From CAIXZV01 sp963697365 (lineage in GTDB: Bacteria > Chloroflexota > Limnocylindria > Limnocylindrales > CSP1-4), in NCBI GenBank assembly GCA_963697365.1, contig CAVONT010000007.1, forward strand, positions 54,587 through 118,586: DNA of 64,000 nt. The letters run 5' to 3'. The notes beneath the pieces are model-generated. The model worked only from the letters and a program-made list of their open reading frames with translations, searched no databases and was not told the origin of the DNA. Position numbers and translations under genes: made by a program. How positions within the stretch are numbered: the stretch's first letter is position 1; every line of letters starts with the position of its first letter. Of this stretch, positions 52,924 through 61,203 are shown piece after piece.

Positions 52924-54945
52924 TCAGACCCCGCTGAACTCCGCCAGCTGGGCCGCCTCGGCCTCGAATTGCTCGTGGTAGAGCCGCGAGTACAAGCCGC
53001 CCGCAGCGAGCAGCTCCCGGTGCGTGCCGCGCTCCACGATCCGGCCGCGCTCGAAGACCAGGATCCGGTCCGCGCGCAGGATCGTGGACAGGCGGTGGGC
53101 GATGGCGATCGTGGTCCGCCCCTCGGTGAGGCGGGCGAGCGCCGCCTGGATGAGCCGCTCGGACACGGTGTCCAGCGAGGACGTCGCCTCGTCGAGGATC
53201 AGGATCCGCGGGTTCTTGAGCAGCACCCGGGCGATCGCGATCCGCTGCTTCTCGCCGCCCGAGAGCTTGTAACCGCGCTCGCCGACGATCGTGTCGAGGC
53301 CAGCAGGCAGCTCCGCGATCCGGTCCGCCATCGCGGCGGCCTGCGTGGCCGCGAGCAGCTCCTCGTCGGTCGCATCGGGCTTGGCGAACAGCAGGTTCTC
53401 GCGGATGGACGCGTGGAACAGGTACGTCTCCTGGGTCACGAACCCGATGAGCCGCCCCAGGGACTCCAGCTTCACCTGCCGCACGTCGTGACCGTCGATC
53501 GACACGCTCCCGGCGGTCGCGTCGTACAGGCGCGGGATCAGGTACGTGGTCGTTGTCTTGCCGGCGCCGGACGGACCCACCAGGGCCACCAGCTCGCCGG
53601 GGCGCGCCTCGAACGAGACGTCCTCGAGGTTGAACGGCGACGGCGGGGGCATCGGCACCGCAGCCGCGATCTCGTCGGCGACGTTCTCGGGATCGGCATC
53701 CTCATCGGCCGGCCCATCCTCGGCTTCGGCTCCGTCATCATCATCGGCAGCAGCCGCGACGACCGGCTCGGGCGGATACGCGAACGCCACCCCGGAGAAG
53801 GCGACCGCCCCCGACACCATCGAAGGCTCGAGCGTCACCGCATCGGGCGCATCCCGGATCTCGGGGTCCAGGTCCAGGTACTCGAAGATCCGGTCGAACA
53901 GCGCGAGCGATCCCTGGATCTCCACCTGCACGTTGAGCAGCTGGCCCATCGGGAAGAACAGGCGGGACTGGAGCGTCGTGAACGCGACGATGTCGCCCGC
54001 CGTCGGGGCCGCCGGGTTGCCGGTGGAGCCCATCCAGCCTGCCAGCAGGTACACGAACGCGGGCATGATCGCGAAGATCGTCCCGATCACTGCGAAGAAC
54101 CAGCGTCCCACCATCGCCTGGCGGATCTGCAGCTTCGCGAGCGACAGGTTCAGCACCCGGAACTTCTGCACCGAGCGCTCCTGCGCCCCGAATGTCTTGC
54201 CCAGCAGGATGCCGGAGACCGAGAGCGTCTCCTCGGTGATCGCGCTCATCTCGGCCAGGGACTTCTGCGTCTCGGTCGAGACCTCGCGGCGCACCTTGCC
54301 CACCCGGTAGGTGAGGTACAGGAAGAAGGGCAGGATCGCGAGCGACAGGACCGTGAGCTGCCAGCTCAGGATGAACATCGCGATGATCGTCGAGATGGAC
54401 ACGGCCAGGTTCTGGGTGATCGACGACGCCGTGTCGGTGACGACGGCCTGCACGCCACCCACGTCGTTCGCGAGCCGGCTCTGGATCTCGCCGGTCCGCG
54501 TGGCGGTGAAGAACCGCAGCGGCATCGACTGCAGGTGCGCGTAGAGCGCGTTGCGCAGGTCCTGCATGACGTTCTGGCCGATGACGTTGTTGAGGTACGT
54601 CTGGCCGACGCCGATGAGGCCCGTGATGATCGGCAGGACGATCATCAGCGCCACGTAGGGCACCAGCAGGTCGTACTGCTGGCCGACGATCACGTCGTCG
54701 ATGAGCAGCTTGAGCAGGAGCGGGTTGACCAGGCCGATCAGGCTGCTGACGATGATCGCGACCAGGACGACCGCGACCTGCCGGCGGTAGGGACCGAAGA
54801 AGGCGACGATCCGGCGCAGGGTGGCGGCGCGGCGCTCCTTGGGCACGGGAGTGAAGTCACGCGGGCCCCGCGGGCCCATCCGTCCGGAGGACGAGGCGCC
54901 CGACTCACGTGCGAGGGAACGCATGCCCCCGGTGCGCCCGGTCAC
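52924..54945 (-). CDS. ABC exporter, fused membrane and ATPase domains, with acidic insert
   Basis: A 673-residue half-transporter of the MsbA/LmrA type. Six helices lie between residues 55 and 350. The ATPase has Walker A GPSGAGKTT, signature LSGGEKQR, Walker B ILILDEATSSLD and switch IAHRLSTI. Between the A-loop (FAYPPEP) and the strand FNLEDVSFEARPGE there are about 45 extra residues, mostly Asp, Glu and Ala (AAADDDDGAEAEDGPADED), a place where the domain normally has a few residues. The exported compound may be a lipid or drug. It overlaps trxB by 4 bases. A low-complexity head of 35 residues precedes the first helix. Confidence 0.9.
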   Translation of the reverse strand: MTGRTGGMRSLARESGASSSGRMGPRGPRDFTPVPKERRAATLRRIVAFFGPYRRQVAVVLVAIIVSSLIGLVNPLLLKLLIDDVIVGQQYDLLVPYVALMIVLPIITGLIGVGQTYLNNVIGQNVMQDLRNALYAHLQSMPLRFFTATRTGEIQSRLANDVGGVQAVVTDTASSITQNLAVSISTIIAMFILSWQLTVLSLAILPFFLYLTYRVGKVRREVSTETQKSLAEMSAITEETLSVSGILLGKTFGAQERSVQKFRVLNLSLAKLQIRQAMVGRWFFAVIGTIFAIMPAFVYLLAGWMGSTGNPAAPTAGDIVAFTTLQSRLFFPMGQLLNVQVEIQGSLALFDRIFEYLDLDPEIRDAPDAVTLEPSMVSGAVAFSGVAFAYPPEPVVAAAADDDDGAEAEDGPADEDADPENVADEIAAAVPMPPPSPFNLEDVSFEARPGELVALVGPSGAGKTTTTYLIPRLYDATAGSVSIDGHDVRQVKLESLGRLIGFVTQETYLFHASIRENLLFAKPDATDEELLAATQAAAMADRIAELPAGLDTIVGERGYKLSGGEKQRIAIARVLLKNPRILILDEATSSLDTVSERLIQAALARLTEGRTTIAIAHRLSTILRADRILVFERGRIVERGTHRELLAAGGLYSRLYHEQFEAEAAQLAEFSGV

Positions 54946-56099
54946 GAGGCGGTTGCGGCGTGCTCCGGCTCAGCCAGGCCGACCTCCTCGAGCCAGCGCT
55001 CCGCGTCGATCGCGGCACGGGCGCCGTCGCCGGCGGCAGTGATCGCCTGGCGGTAGCGGTGGTCCACCACGTCACCCGCGATGAACACGCCCGGGATGCG
55101 GCTGTACGTGTGCTCGTGCTGCTGCAGGTAGCCCTTCTCGTCGGTCTCGAGCCAGTCCTTGAACACATCCGTGTTGGGCTTGTGGCCGATGGCGATGAAC
55201 AGGCCCTCGAGCGGCAGCTCCCTGGTGGAGTCGTCCACGGTGCTGCGCAGGCGCAGGCCGGTCACCTTGGCGTCGCCGAGGACCTCGTCCACCGCGGTGT
55301 TCGTGTGGACCTCGATCTTGGGGTTGCCGTACGTCCGGTCGATCATGATCTTCGACGCCCGGAAGCCCTCGCGCCGGTGGAGCAGGTACACCTTCGAGGC
55401 GAAGCGGGTGAGGTAGTTCGCCTCCTCCATCGCGGAGTCGCCGCCGCCCACCACCGCGATCTCACGGCCACGGAAGAAGAAGCCGTCGCAGGTGGCGCAG
55501 GCCGACACGCCGCGGCCGCGGAGACGCTGCTCGGAGTCCAGGTTCAGCCACAGCGCCGATGCGCCGGTGGCGATGATGAGCGTCTGGCCGGTGTAGCGGG
55601 TGCCGCGCGCCCACACCTGGAACGGCCGGGACGAGAGGTCGACCCGGTCGATGTCCACGTCGTGGAACACGGTGCCGAAGCGCTCCGCCTGGGCCCTGAA
55701 GCGGGCCATCAGGTCGGGCCCCTCGATGCCGTCGGGGAAGCCCGGGTAGTTCTCGATCTCGGAGGTGAGCATCAACTGGCCGCCGGGAGCGCTGCCGGCG
55801 AGCACGACCGGCTCCATGTTGGCGCGTGCCGCGTAGATGGCGGCGGTGAGACCGGCCGGCCCGGAACCGATGATCAGCACCTTGCTGTCCGTCCGGCCGC
55901 CGCCCGCGCCGTGGGTCACCGGTGTCGAATCCGCGGGCGAGGCGTCGCCGACGAGGGCGATCGGGGCGATGGGCGCGATCCCGCCGAGCCCGGCCAGCGC
56001 CGACAGACCGGCGACGCCCGCGGGCGCCTCGATGGGCTTGATGGAGAGGCCGGCAAGAGGGTTGGTGGCCTGGCTGTCGCGGTCGGTGCTTTCGGTCAT
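54942..56099 (-). CDS. trxB: Thioredoxin reductase with N-terminal extension
   Basis: TrxB reduces thioredoxin with NADPH. The FAD motif IIGSGPAGLTAAIYAARA starts near residue 75, the redox-active disulfide is CATCDG near 203, the NADPH motif VVGGGDSAMEEANYL follows, and GVFIAGDVVDHRYRQAITAAG is the C-terminal FAD motif. The enzyme is normally about 310 residues; here about 72 Ala/Pro/Gly-rich residues are added in front, with a hydrophobic GLSALAGLGGIAPIAPIALVG stretch. A later start is possible, but none has a good ribosome binding site. The stop overlaps the start of the ABC exporter gene, so they are co-expressed. Confidence 0.95.
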   Translation of the reverse strand: MTESTDRDSQATNPLAGLSIKPIEAPAGVAGLSALAGLGGIAPIAPIALVGDASPADSTPVTHGAGGGRTDSKVLIIGSGPAGLTAAIYAARANMEPVVLAGSAPGGQLMLTSEIENYPGFPDGIEGPDLMARFRAQAERFGTVFHDVDIDRVDLSSRPFQVWARGTRYTGQTLIIATGASALWLNLDSEQRLRGRGVSACATCDGFFFRGREIAVVGGGDSAMEEANYLTRFASKVYLLHRREGFRASKIMIDRTYGNPKIEVHTNTAVDEVLGDAKVTGLRLRSTVDDSTRELPLEGLFIAIGHKPNTDVFKDWLETDEKGYLQQHEHTYSRIPGVFIAGDVVDHRYRQAITAAGDGARAAIDAERWLEEVGLAEPEHAATAS

Positions 56100-56158
56100 C
56101 GGTGGATTGTCGTTCCTTGGGCTGGCGTGTGTCCTGCTCGAATGTTAGCACGCGGATC

Positions 56159-56179
56159 GGATACCCCCCGGGGGTATCC
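56159..56179. promoter_or_regulatory. Perfect palindrome resembling a CsoR/CstR-type operator
   Basis: Ten-base arms GGATACCCCC and GGGGGTATCC surround one C. A G/C tract flanked by TA steps (ATACCCC...GGGGTAT) is the pattern bound by CsoR-family copper and persulfide sensors. It lies 60 bases upstream of trxB and 45 upstream of the antitoxin gene. No CsoR-family gene is in this window, so the assignment rests on the site alone. Confidence 0.5.
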
Positions 56180-56189
56180 AGCGCCCGCC

Positions 56190-56217
56190 TTGACCAGTGC
56201 TGAGATTCCGCTATTCT
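56190..56217 (+). promoter_or_regulatory. TTGACC-16-TATTCT promoter of the toxin-antitoxin pair
   Basis: TTGACC (56190-56195) and TATTCT (56212-56217) are 16 bases apart, and ATG 56224 is six bases beyond. The transcript should be leaderless or nearly so. The adjacent palindrome at 56159-56179 ends 10 bases before the -35 box. Confidence 0.6.
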
Positions 56218-56223
56218 GCATTC

Positions 56224-56523
56224 ATGAAGACGCACCTGCTGACTGTGCACTCGCGAGGCACCTTCGTGCTCCCCGCCGATGTCCGGCGCCGTCACCACCT
56301 TGATCGCCCTGATGCCCAGATCAGGCTGATCGAGCAGGATGACGGACGCCTTGAGATCGTCCCGGTCACAACTGTTCCCTCGGACCAGGCGTGGTTCTGG
56401 AGCGAGAGGTGGCAGGCCATGGAGCGCGAGGCTGAGGCCGACATCGCGGCCGGTCGCACCACGACCGTCGAAGGTCTTGAGGGCCTCCTCGAGCATCTCG
56501 ACAGCATCCGCCGGGATCGGTGA
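56224..56523 (+). CDS. AbrB/SpoVT-type antitoxin
   Basis: A 99-residue protein. The first half, HLLTVHSRGTFVLPADVRRRHHL, matches the swapped-hairpin AbrB/MazE DNA-binding domain (R-G-x-x-x-L-P-x-x-V-R pattern). The second half is helical and acidic (WSERWQAMEREAEADIAAGR, then GLEGLLEHLDSI), as in antitoxins that wrap around a toxin. GTGA overlap with the next gene couples the pair. It should neutralise the downstream toxin and repress the shared promoter. MazE or VapB are near relatives. Confidence 0.75.
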   Translation: MKTHLLTVHSRGTFVLPADVRRRHHLDRPDAQIRLIEQDDGRLEIVPVTTVPSDQAWFWSERWQAMEREAEADIAAGRTTTVEGLEGLLEHLDSIRRDR

Positions 56524-56828
56524 AGTTCGAGACCACCCGGAGCTTCGATGCGGACTACCGGGGGCTGAGCCAGGCTGAGGCGAGGCTGTTCCGGAAGGCC
56601 CTCGAAGCCTTCGTTCCAGCCTGCGAGCGCTATGCGGACGGCGCCTCCGTCAAGTGGCCGGCAGCGCTGCGGGTCAAGGCTGTGGAGGGTGCGCCCGGCG
56701 TCTGGGAGATGACCTGGAGCTTCTCCGGACCGGACGGGCGAGCCACGTTCGAGTTCGTCAGGATCGACGGCGCGCTGGGAGTCCGGTGGCGTCGGATCGG
56801 TGATCACTCGATCTTCAAGCGTCCGTAG
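56520..56828 (+). CDS. RelE/ParE-like toxin
   Basis: A 102-residue product that begins at GTG 56520 inside the antitoxin stop. KFETTRSFDADYRGLSQAEARLFRKALEAF gives the two N-terminal helices, and LRVKAVEGAPGVWEMTWSF followed by ATFEFVRIDGALGVRWRRIGDH gives the beta sheet and the C-terminal RIGDHSIF, the typical ending of RelE-superfamily toxins. RelE members cut mRNA on the ribosome; ParE members poison gyrase. Motifs favour RelE-like, but I cannot fix the target. Confidence 0.72.
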   Translation: MKFETTRSFDADYRGLSQAEARLFRKALEAFVPACERYADGASVKWPAALRVKAVEGAPGVWEMTWSFSGPDGRATFEFVRIDGALGVRWRRIGDHSIFKRP

Positions 56829-56851
56829 CGCATACGCCGTGCTGCTCAGGG

Positions 56852-56857
56852 TAGGCT
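56852..56857 (+). promoter_or_regulatory. TAGGCT -10 box before the MFS gene
   Basis: GGGTAGGCT lies seven bases before ATG 56865, and only one base before ATG 56859. The distance favours ATG 56865 as the start of a leaderless transcript. Confidence 0.5.
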
Positions 56858-56864
56858 CATGACG

Positions 56865-58145
56865 ATGTCCGCACCCGAGCCCATCGCCTCCGCGGACGAG
56901 GTTCCCCTTCGACGCAACCGCGATTTCCTCGTGGTGCTCTTCGGGCAGGGGATCAGCTCGTTCGGCGATGCGATCTCGAACACCGCGCTCCCGATCCTGG
57001 TCCTTGCCCTGACCGGGTCAGGCTTCGCGATGGGCATCGTCGGGGTCCTGTCCACGCTGCCGGACCTGCTCGTCGGGCTCCCCGCCGGCGCGTACGCCGA
57101 CCGCTGGGACCGCCGCAGGATGATGTTCTGGGGCGACCTGGGGCGGGCGTTCCTCACCGCTCTGGTGCCGATCTCCGTGGCCATCGGCGGCCCCACCATG
57201 GCCGTCATCCTGCTGGTCGCGTTCCCGATCAACGTGCTGCGCGTGCTGTGGCTCGCCGCGTACACGGCGGCCGTGCCCGGGCTTGTCGGCCGGTCCCTCG
57301 TGCCGCGCGCGGCCGGCATCTTCGAGGCCGTCTTCAACATCGGATGGATCCTGGGCCCGGCGTTGGCGGGCCTGCTCGCCCAGACCATCGGTCCCGGCCC
57401 CACGATCGCCATCGACGCGCTCACATTCCTGGTCTCGGCGGGCGCGATCCTCCTCATCCGGCGGCCGCTGCGCGCCGAGCGTCGGGCGGAGCCGACCCAC
57501 ATCCTGGAGGACGTCCGCGAGGGCATCCGGTTCGTCGCCGGGCAGCGGACCCTGCGTGCGGTCATCGCGCTGTGGACGTGTATGCAGGTGATCCTCGCGG
57601 GCCTCACCGCCGCACTCATCTTCTACACGACCATCGACCGGGACCTGGGCACGGCGGCGGTCGGGATCATCCTCTCGGCGTTCGCGGTGGGCTCGCTGCT
57701 GGGCGCGCTGATCGCGGCGCGGCTCGCGGTGCGCTCGGTGGGGCGGGTGATGCTGCTGGGAGCGGTCGGCGAGGGCGTGTCGCTCCTGATCGTGGCGCTG
57801 GGGCCGCCGGTGCCGGTGATGGCGGGTGTCGCCCTCCTGACCGGGATCCTGAGCGCCAACACGATGGTGGCCTACATCTCGCTGCGCACGCAGCTCTCGC
57901 CCGACGCGCTGCTGGGCCGCGTGGGCGCGACGGCGAGGACGATGTCGGTGGGGCTGATGCCGGTCGGCTCGCTCGTGGCCGGCATCGCGCTCGACGCGGT
58001 CGGCGGTGACACGACGCTCGTCATCATGGGCGTGGCCATGCTGGTGGTCGCACTCGGGTTCGGACTCATGCGCGATGTGCGGGACGCGCGGCTCGGCGGT
58101 CACGGGCACGGGCCCTCGCCCTCAGGCGCAGCGGACGCAGGCTGA
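56865..58145 (+). CDS. MFS transporter (EntS-like, MFS_3 family)
   Basis: A 426-residue major facilitator with twelve membrane helices. RNRDFLVVLFGQGISSFGDAIS opens helix 1, PAGAYADRWDRRRMMFWGD is the loop 2-3 signature, and VRSVGRVMLLGAVGEG is the matching loop in the second half. This group includes the enterobactin exporter EntS and many drug exporters. The cytoplasmic tail is rich in Gly and His (GGHGHGPSPSG). It is alone between the toxin gene and the convergent cofE. Substrate unknown. Confidence 0.88.
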   Translation: MSAPEPIASADEVPLRRNRDFLVVLFGQGISSFGDAISNTALPILVLALTGSGFAMGIVGVLSTLPDLLVGLPAGAYADRWDRRRMMFWGDLGRAFLTALVPISVAIGGPTMAVILLVAFPINVLRVLWLAAYTAAVPGLVGRSLVPRAAGIFEAVFNIGWILGPALAGLLAQTIGPGPTIAIDALTFLVSAGAILLIRRPLRAERRAEPTHILEDVREGIRFVAGQRTLRAVIALWTCMQVILAGLTAALIFYTTIDRDLGTAAVGIILSAFAVGSLLGALIAARLAVRSVGRVMLLGAVGEGVSLLIVALGPPVPVMAGVALLTGILSANTMVAYISLRTQLSPDALLGRVGATARTMSVGLMPVGSLVAGIALDAVGGDTTLVIMGVAMLVVALGFGLMRDVRDARLGGHGHGPSPSGAADAG

Positions 58146-58153
58146 GCGAAGCA

Positions 58154-58933
58154 CTACCGGAAGAGGTCACTCTCGCCCGGGATCAACAGCGCGTCGATCG
58201 AGCCGTCACCGAGGGGCGGGTTCGCGCCGCGGACCAGCGCGACTGGGCGGCCGGCGGTCTTGCCCAGGGCGAGCTCGGCGGCCGAGGCGATCTCGTCGGC
58301 GACGGCGCGGACCGTGGACTGCATCACGCGACCGTCGGCGTCGGGGGAGCCCCGGAGGTCCTCGAGCGGGTGGAGGCCCGCCACACCGAGCGCGACGTCG
58401 GTGATGCCCCAGCGCCAGGGCCGGCCGAAGCTGTCCGAGACGATGACGGCGAGCGCCGGGGCGTTGAACCTCGTCGCGAGCGCGTCACGGATCGCGCGGG
58501 CAGAGGCGTCCGGGTCGACGGGGAGGAGGGTGACGAGGTCGCCGCTCTCGGGGCCCACGTTGGACGCGTCGACGCCGCCGTTCGCGCACACGAAGCCGTG
58601 GGGCGTCTCGGTGATGAGCACGCCGTTGGCCTGGCGGACGACGCGGCGCGCCTCGCGGAGGACGATCTCGATCTGGCGCGGGTCGCGGCTCCAGCGCTGC
58701 GCCCATTCGACAGCCTCCGGGCGCGCCTCGACGGTCCGAAGGTCAACGATCGCGCCTTCGGCCTTGGACACGATCTTCTGGGTGACGACGAGGACGTCGC
58801 CGGGCTCAAGAGGCAGCAGGCCGGGCGTTGCCTCGAGCGCGTCGCCGACCAGGGTCGCGAGGTCATCGCTCTCCCGGATCTCGGGCAGGCCGGCAAGTGC
58901 GGTGATCTCGACGCGGCCGGGTTCAATCGACAC
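58154..58933 (-). CDS. cofE: Coenzyme F420-0:L-glutamate ligase
   Basis: CofE adds glutamate residues to F420-0 using GTP. The 259-residue protein has the family segments GDVLVVTQKIVSKAEGAIV near residue 45, FVCANGGVDASNVGPES near 115, and SDSFGRPWRWGITDVALG near 167. It lacks the C-terminal FMN domain of the actinobacterial FbiB fusion, so it is the archaeal-style, single-domain form. The GTG start overlaps the cofC stop by 11 bases. It ends the transcript of cofC and an LLM oxidoreductase. Confidence 0.93.
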   Translation of the reverse strand: MSIEPGRVEITALAGLPEIRESDDLATLVGDALEATPGLLPLEPGDVLVVTQKIVSKAEGAIVDLRTVEARPEAVEWAQRWSRDPRQIEIVLREARRVVRQANGVLITETPHGFVCANGGVDASNVGPESGDLVTLLPVDPDASARAIRDALATRFNAPALAVIVSDSFGRPWRWGITDVALGVAGLHPLEDLRGSPDADGRVMQSTVRAVADEIASAAELALGKTAGRPVALVRGANPPLGDGSIDALLIPGESDLFR

Positions 58934-59574
58934 TCGTGGTCTCCTCGGCTCGCGGTGTCTCGCCGCGGAGGGCCTCGGCCAGGAGAAGGTCCTCGGGCAT
59001 GTCCAGGTCGTGCTCCAGCCCGGGCCGCCCGGTCACCTCGAGGTACGGAATACCCGCGCAGCGGGCGAGCCAGGCATGGCCCTCGCGGGAGCCCCCGCCG
59101 AAGGCCGGCTCGATGGCGTCGGGCGGGTCGAGCAGGAGGGCGTTGGTGCCGCGGCCATGACGATCGGGCGCGAGGACGACGGACGGTGCGCCTGCGCTGT
59201 CGCCGGCGGCCAGCATCGAGGCGAGGTCGTCGGGCGTGACGGCGGACAGGTCGCCGGGCACGATGAGGATGCGGCCAGCTGGTGGTAGCGGCGCGGGCCT
59301 CCACCAGCGCCGGGTTGAGGCCGCGCGAGGTCTGCTGGATGGCGCGCGCGCCGGCGTCCTCCGCGATCGCGAGGACCTCGGGATCGGGCGAGACGACCAG
59401 GACCTCTTCGACGCCGGGGGTGGCGAGCGCGGTGGCCGTGATCTCGCGCAGGAGCATCGCGACCAGCTCGTAGCGCTCCTCGGCGTCCAGGACGGCGCCG
59501 AGCCTGGACTTGCCGCCGTCGAGCGTGCGCACGGGGATGACGACGCTGGCCGGGCGGATGGCCGTCGTCCTCAC
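58923..59574 (-). CDS. cofC: 2-phospho-L-lactate guanylyltransferase, one frameshift
   Basis: CofC makes the activated lactyl or enolpyruvyl guanylyl intermediate for F420. The nucleotidyltransferase start ASVVIPVRTLDGGKSRLGAVL (from GTG 59574) is clear, followed by VEEVLVVSPDPEVLAIAEDAGA and SRGLNPALVEARA. The printed frame breaks near 59280, and VPGDLSAVTPDDLAS, APDRHGRGTNALLLDPPD and GSREGHAWLARCAGIPY continue in another frame to the stop. Corrected length is about 217 residues. The start overlaps the LLM gene stop as GTGA. It stands beside cofE, and cofD is 2.6 kb away. Confidence 0.88.
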
Positions 59575-60467
59575 CCGAGCGCGTGCAGGGCCGGGATGAC
59601 GTCCCGCGCGAGGATCTCCATCACCGCCGGATCGGCGATGCCCCTGACCGAGAAGATCACGTGCTGGGCGCCTGCATCGCGCAGGGTCGCGAACCGCTCG
59701 ACGACCTGGGCCGGGCTCTCGCCCTCGGCACCGCCGATGGCCAGGCGGACCTGCTGCAGCGTGGACCGCTCGATGTCCGCCGGGTCCCGGCCGACAGTCG
59801 CGCAGTGCTCGTCGAGGATCGCGTACTTGCGCCGCAGCATCTCCGGCCCGCCGAAGACGTTGCAGGCATCGCCGTACTGGGCGACGAGGCGCAGGGTCTT
59901 CTGCTCGCCGCCGCCCCCGATCATGATCGGCGGTCGCGGGCGCGAGATCGACTGGGGCGAGTTGAGGAGCCGCGTGGCGTGCGTGTGGGTGCCGGTGAAC
60001 TCCTCGTCGGTGCCCCGGCGGCCTTCGAACATCGCGTGGGCCACCCGGAGCGTGTCCTCGAGCAGCTCGAACCGCTCGCGGAGGGGCGGGAAGGCGAACC
60101 CGAGGCCTCGCGACTCTTCCTCGTTCCAGGCGGCGCCGAGGCCCAGCCATGCACGCCCGCCCGACAGCACGTCGAGCGTGGTCGCGGCCTTCACCCACAG
60201 GCCCGGCGCACGGTAGTGGACCCCGCCGACCATCAGGCCCAGGCGCGCCCGCTGCGTGAGCGCCGCGAGGTAGCCGAGCGCGGTCCAGCCCTCGAGCATC
60301 GGCTCCTCGGGGCGGCCGACGACCCGGATCTGGAAGAAGTGGTCCATCACCCAGATGGAGTCGAACCCGGCATCGTCGGCCTCGCGGGCGATGCGGCCGA
60401 GGGTGGGGCCGATGGCGGGAGTGCCGCCGGGCCACGTGAACGAGCTGAGCTGCAGGCCGACCTTCAT
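59571..60467 (-). CDS. LLM-class F420-dependent oxidoreductase
   Basis: A luciferase-like monooxygenase-fold enzyme, 298 residues, that should use reduced F420. KVGLQLSSFTWPGGTPAIGP, then FDSIWVMDHFFQI near residue 37, LGLMVGGVHYRAPGLWVKAATTLD, GLGAAWNEEESRGLGFAFPP and RPPIMIGGGGEQKTLRL follow the family order. The F420 phosphate-binding region near 180 (PIMIGGGGEQKTLR) is typical. The substrate is unknown. The gene is the first of a three-gene unit with cofC and cofE, which supports F420 as its cofactor. Confidence 0.9.
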   Translation of the reverse strand: MKVGLQLSSFTWPGGTPAIGPTLGRIAREADDAGFDSIWVMDHFFQIRVVGRPEEPMLEGWTALGYLAALTQRARLGLMVGGVHYRAPGLWVKAATTLDVLSGGRAWLGLGAAWNEEESRGLGFAFPPLRERFELLEDTLRVAHAMFEGRRGTDEEFTGTHTHATRLLNSPQSISRPRPPIMIGGGGEQKTLRLVAQYGDACNVFGGPEMLRRKYAILDEHCATVGRDPADIERSTLQQVRLAIGGAEGESPAQVVERFATLRDAGAQHVIFSVRGIADPAVMEILARDVIPALHALG

Positions 60468-60484
60468 GGCGCGAGCGTAGCGCG

Positions 60485-61099
60485 TCAGGCGTCGGAGCGG
60501 TGCAGCCCGGACGCGGCCACCACCGTATGCACGATCCGGTCGCGGACGGCGACGCGGTCCAGAGCCTCGCCCTGCTCGGCGAAGGCAACGAGGGCGCCGT
60601 CGAGCAGCATGGTCGTCGCCGCCGCGATCTCGTCCACGTCGGTGGCGTCGTCCAGTTCGCCGCGGTCGACGGCATCGCGGATGAAGCGGGCGGAGAACCC
60701 GCGCAGGTCGTCACCGCGCCGGCGGAGGGCGGCCTGGATGCGCTCGTCGGACGGGGAGGCGGCGAGTGCCTGGAGCACGAGGGGCGCGCCGATCGCGTCG
60801 GTCATCGCGTCGAAGTAGGAGTCGATGGCGACCGTCAGGCGCTCCACCGGGTCCGCGATCGGGGCGATGGCCGCCGCCAGCTCATCGAGCTCGGACGGCG
60901 TCCCCGAGATGCAGAGCTCGAGGAAGAGCTCCTCCTTGCTGGGGAAGTAGCGGTAGATCAGGCCGACCGACACGCCCGCCTCGGCGGCGATCGACGGGAC
61001 GCTCGTGCCTCGGAAGCCGCCCGCGATGAAGGCGCGGCGCCCACCCTCGAGGATGCGCTCGCGCATGGCCTCGGCATGGGCCGGGGGTCGCCTGGGCAT
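60485..61099 (-). CDS. TetR family regulator of the F420-linked locus
   Basis: A 204-residue TetR protein. ILEGGRRAFIAGGFRGTSV and the recognition helix AEAGVSVGLIYRYFPSKEELFLEL form the DNA-binding domain; the rest is the helical ligand domain. It is 17 bases ahead of the LLM gene on the same strand and divergent from an epimerase/reductase gene. Two dyads in the shared upstream gap (61114-61127 and 61169-61180) are likely operators for both directions. Confidence 0.88.
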   Translation of the reverse strand: MPRRPPAHAEAMRERILEGGRRAFIAGGFRGTSVPSIAAEAGVSVGLIYRYFPSKEELFLELCISGTPSELDELAAAIAPIADPVERLTVAIDSYFDAMTDAIGAPLVLQALAASPSDERIQAALRRRGDDLRGFSARFIRDAVDRGELDDATDVDEIAAATTMLLDGALVAFAEQGEALDRVAVRDRIVHTVVAASGLHRSDA

Positions 61100-61113
61100 C
61101 GCGTCTCCTTTGC

Positions 61114-61127
61114 TGAACTCACGTTCA
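61114..61127. promoter_or_regulatory. Dyad TGAAC-TCAC-GTTCA, likely TetR operator
   Basis: Five-base arms with a 4-base centre, 15 bases upstream of the TetR start. The second dyad at 61169-61180 shares the TGAA/TTCA half site. Confidence 0.5.
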
Positions 61128-61168
61128 TTTTAGGGCTTGACAGCCCTGCGTGCGCCGCAGCATAGTAA

Positions 61169-61180
61169 ATGAACATTCAT
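61169..61180. promoter_or_regulatory. Dyad ATGAA-CA-TTCAT, second likely TetR operator
   Basis: It lies 23 bases ahead of the start of the divergent epimerase gene and would cover its promoter. The half site matches that of the dyad at 61114-61127. Confidence 0.5.
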
Positions 61181-61203
61181 TCAGCAAGTGGCATGAGCCG
61201 GGA

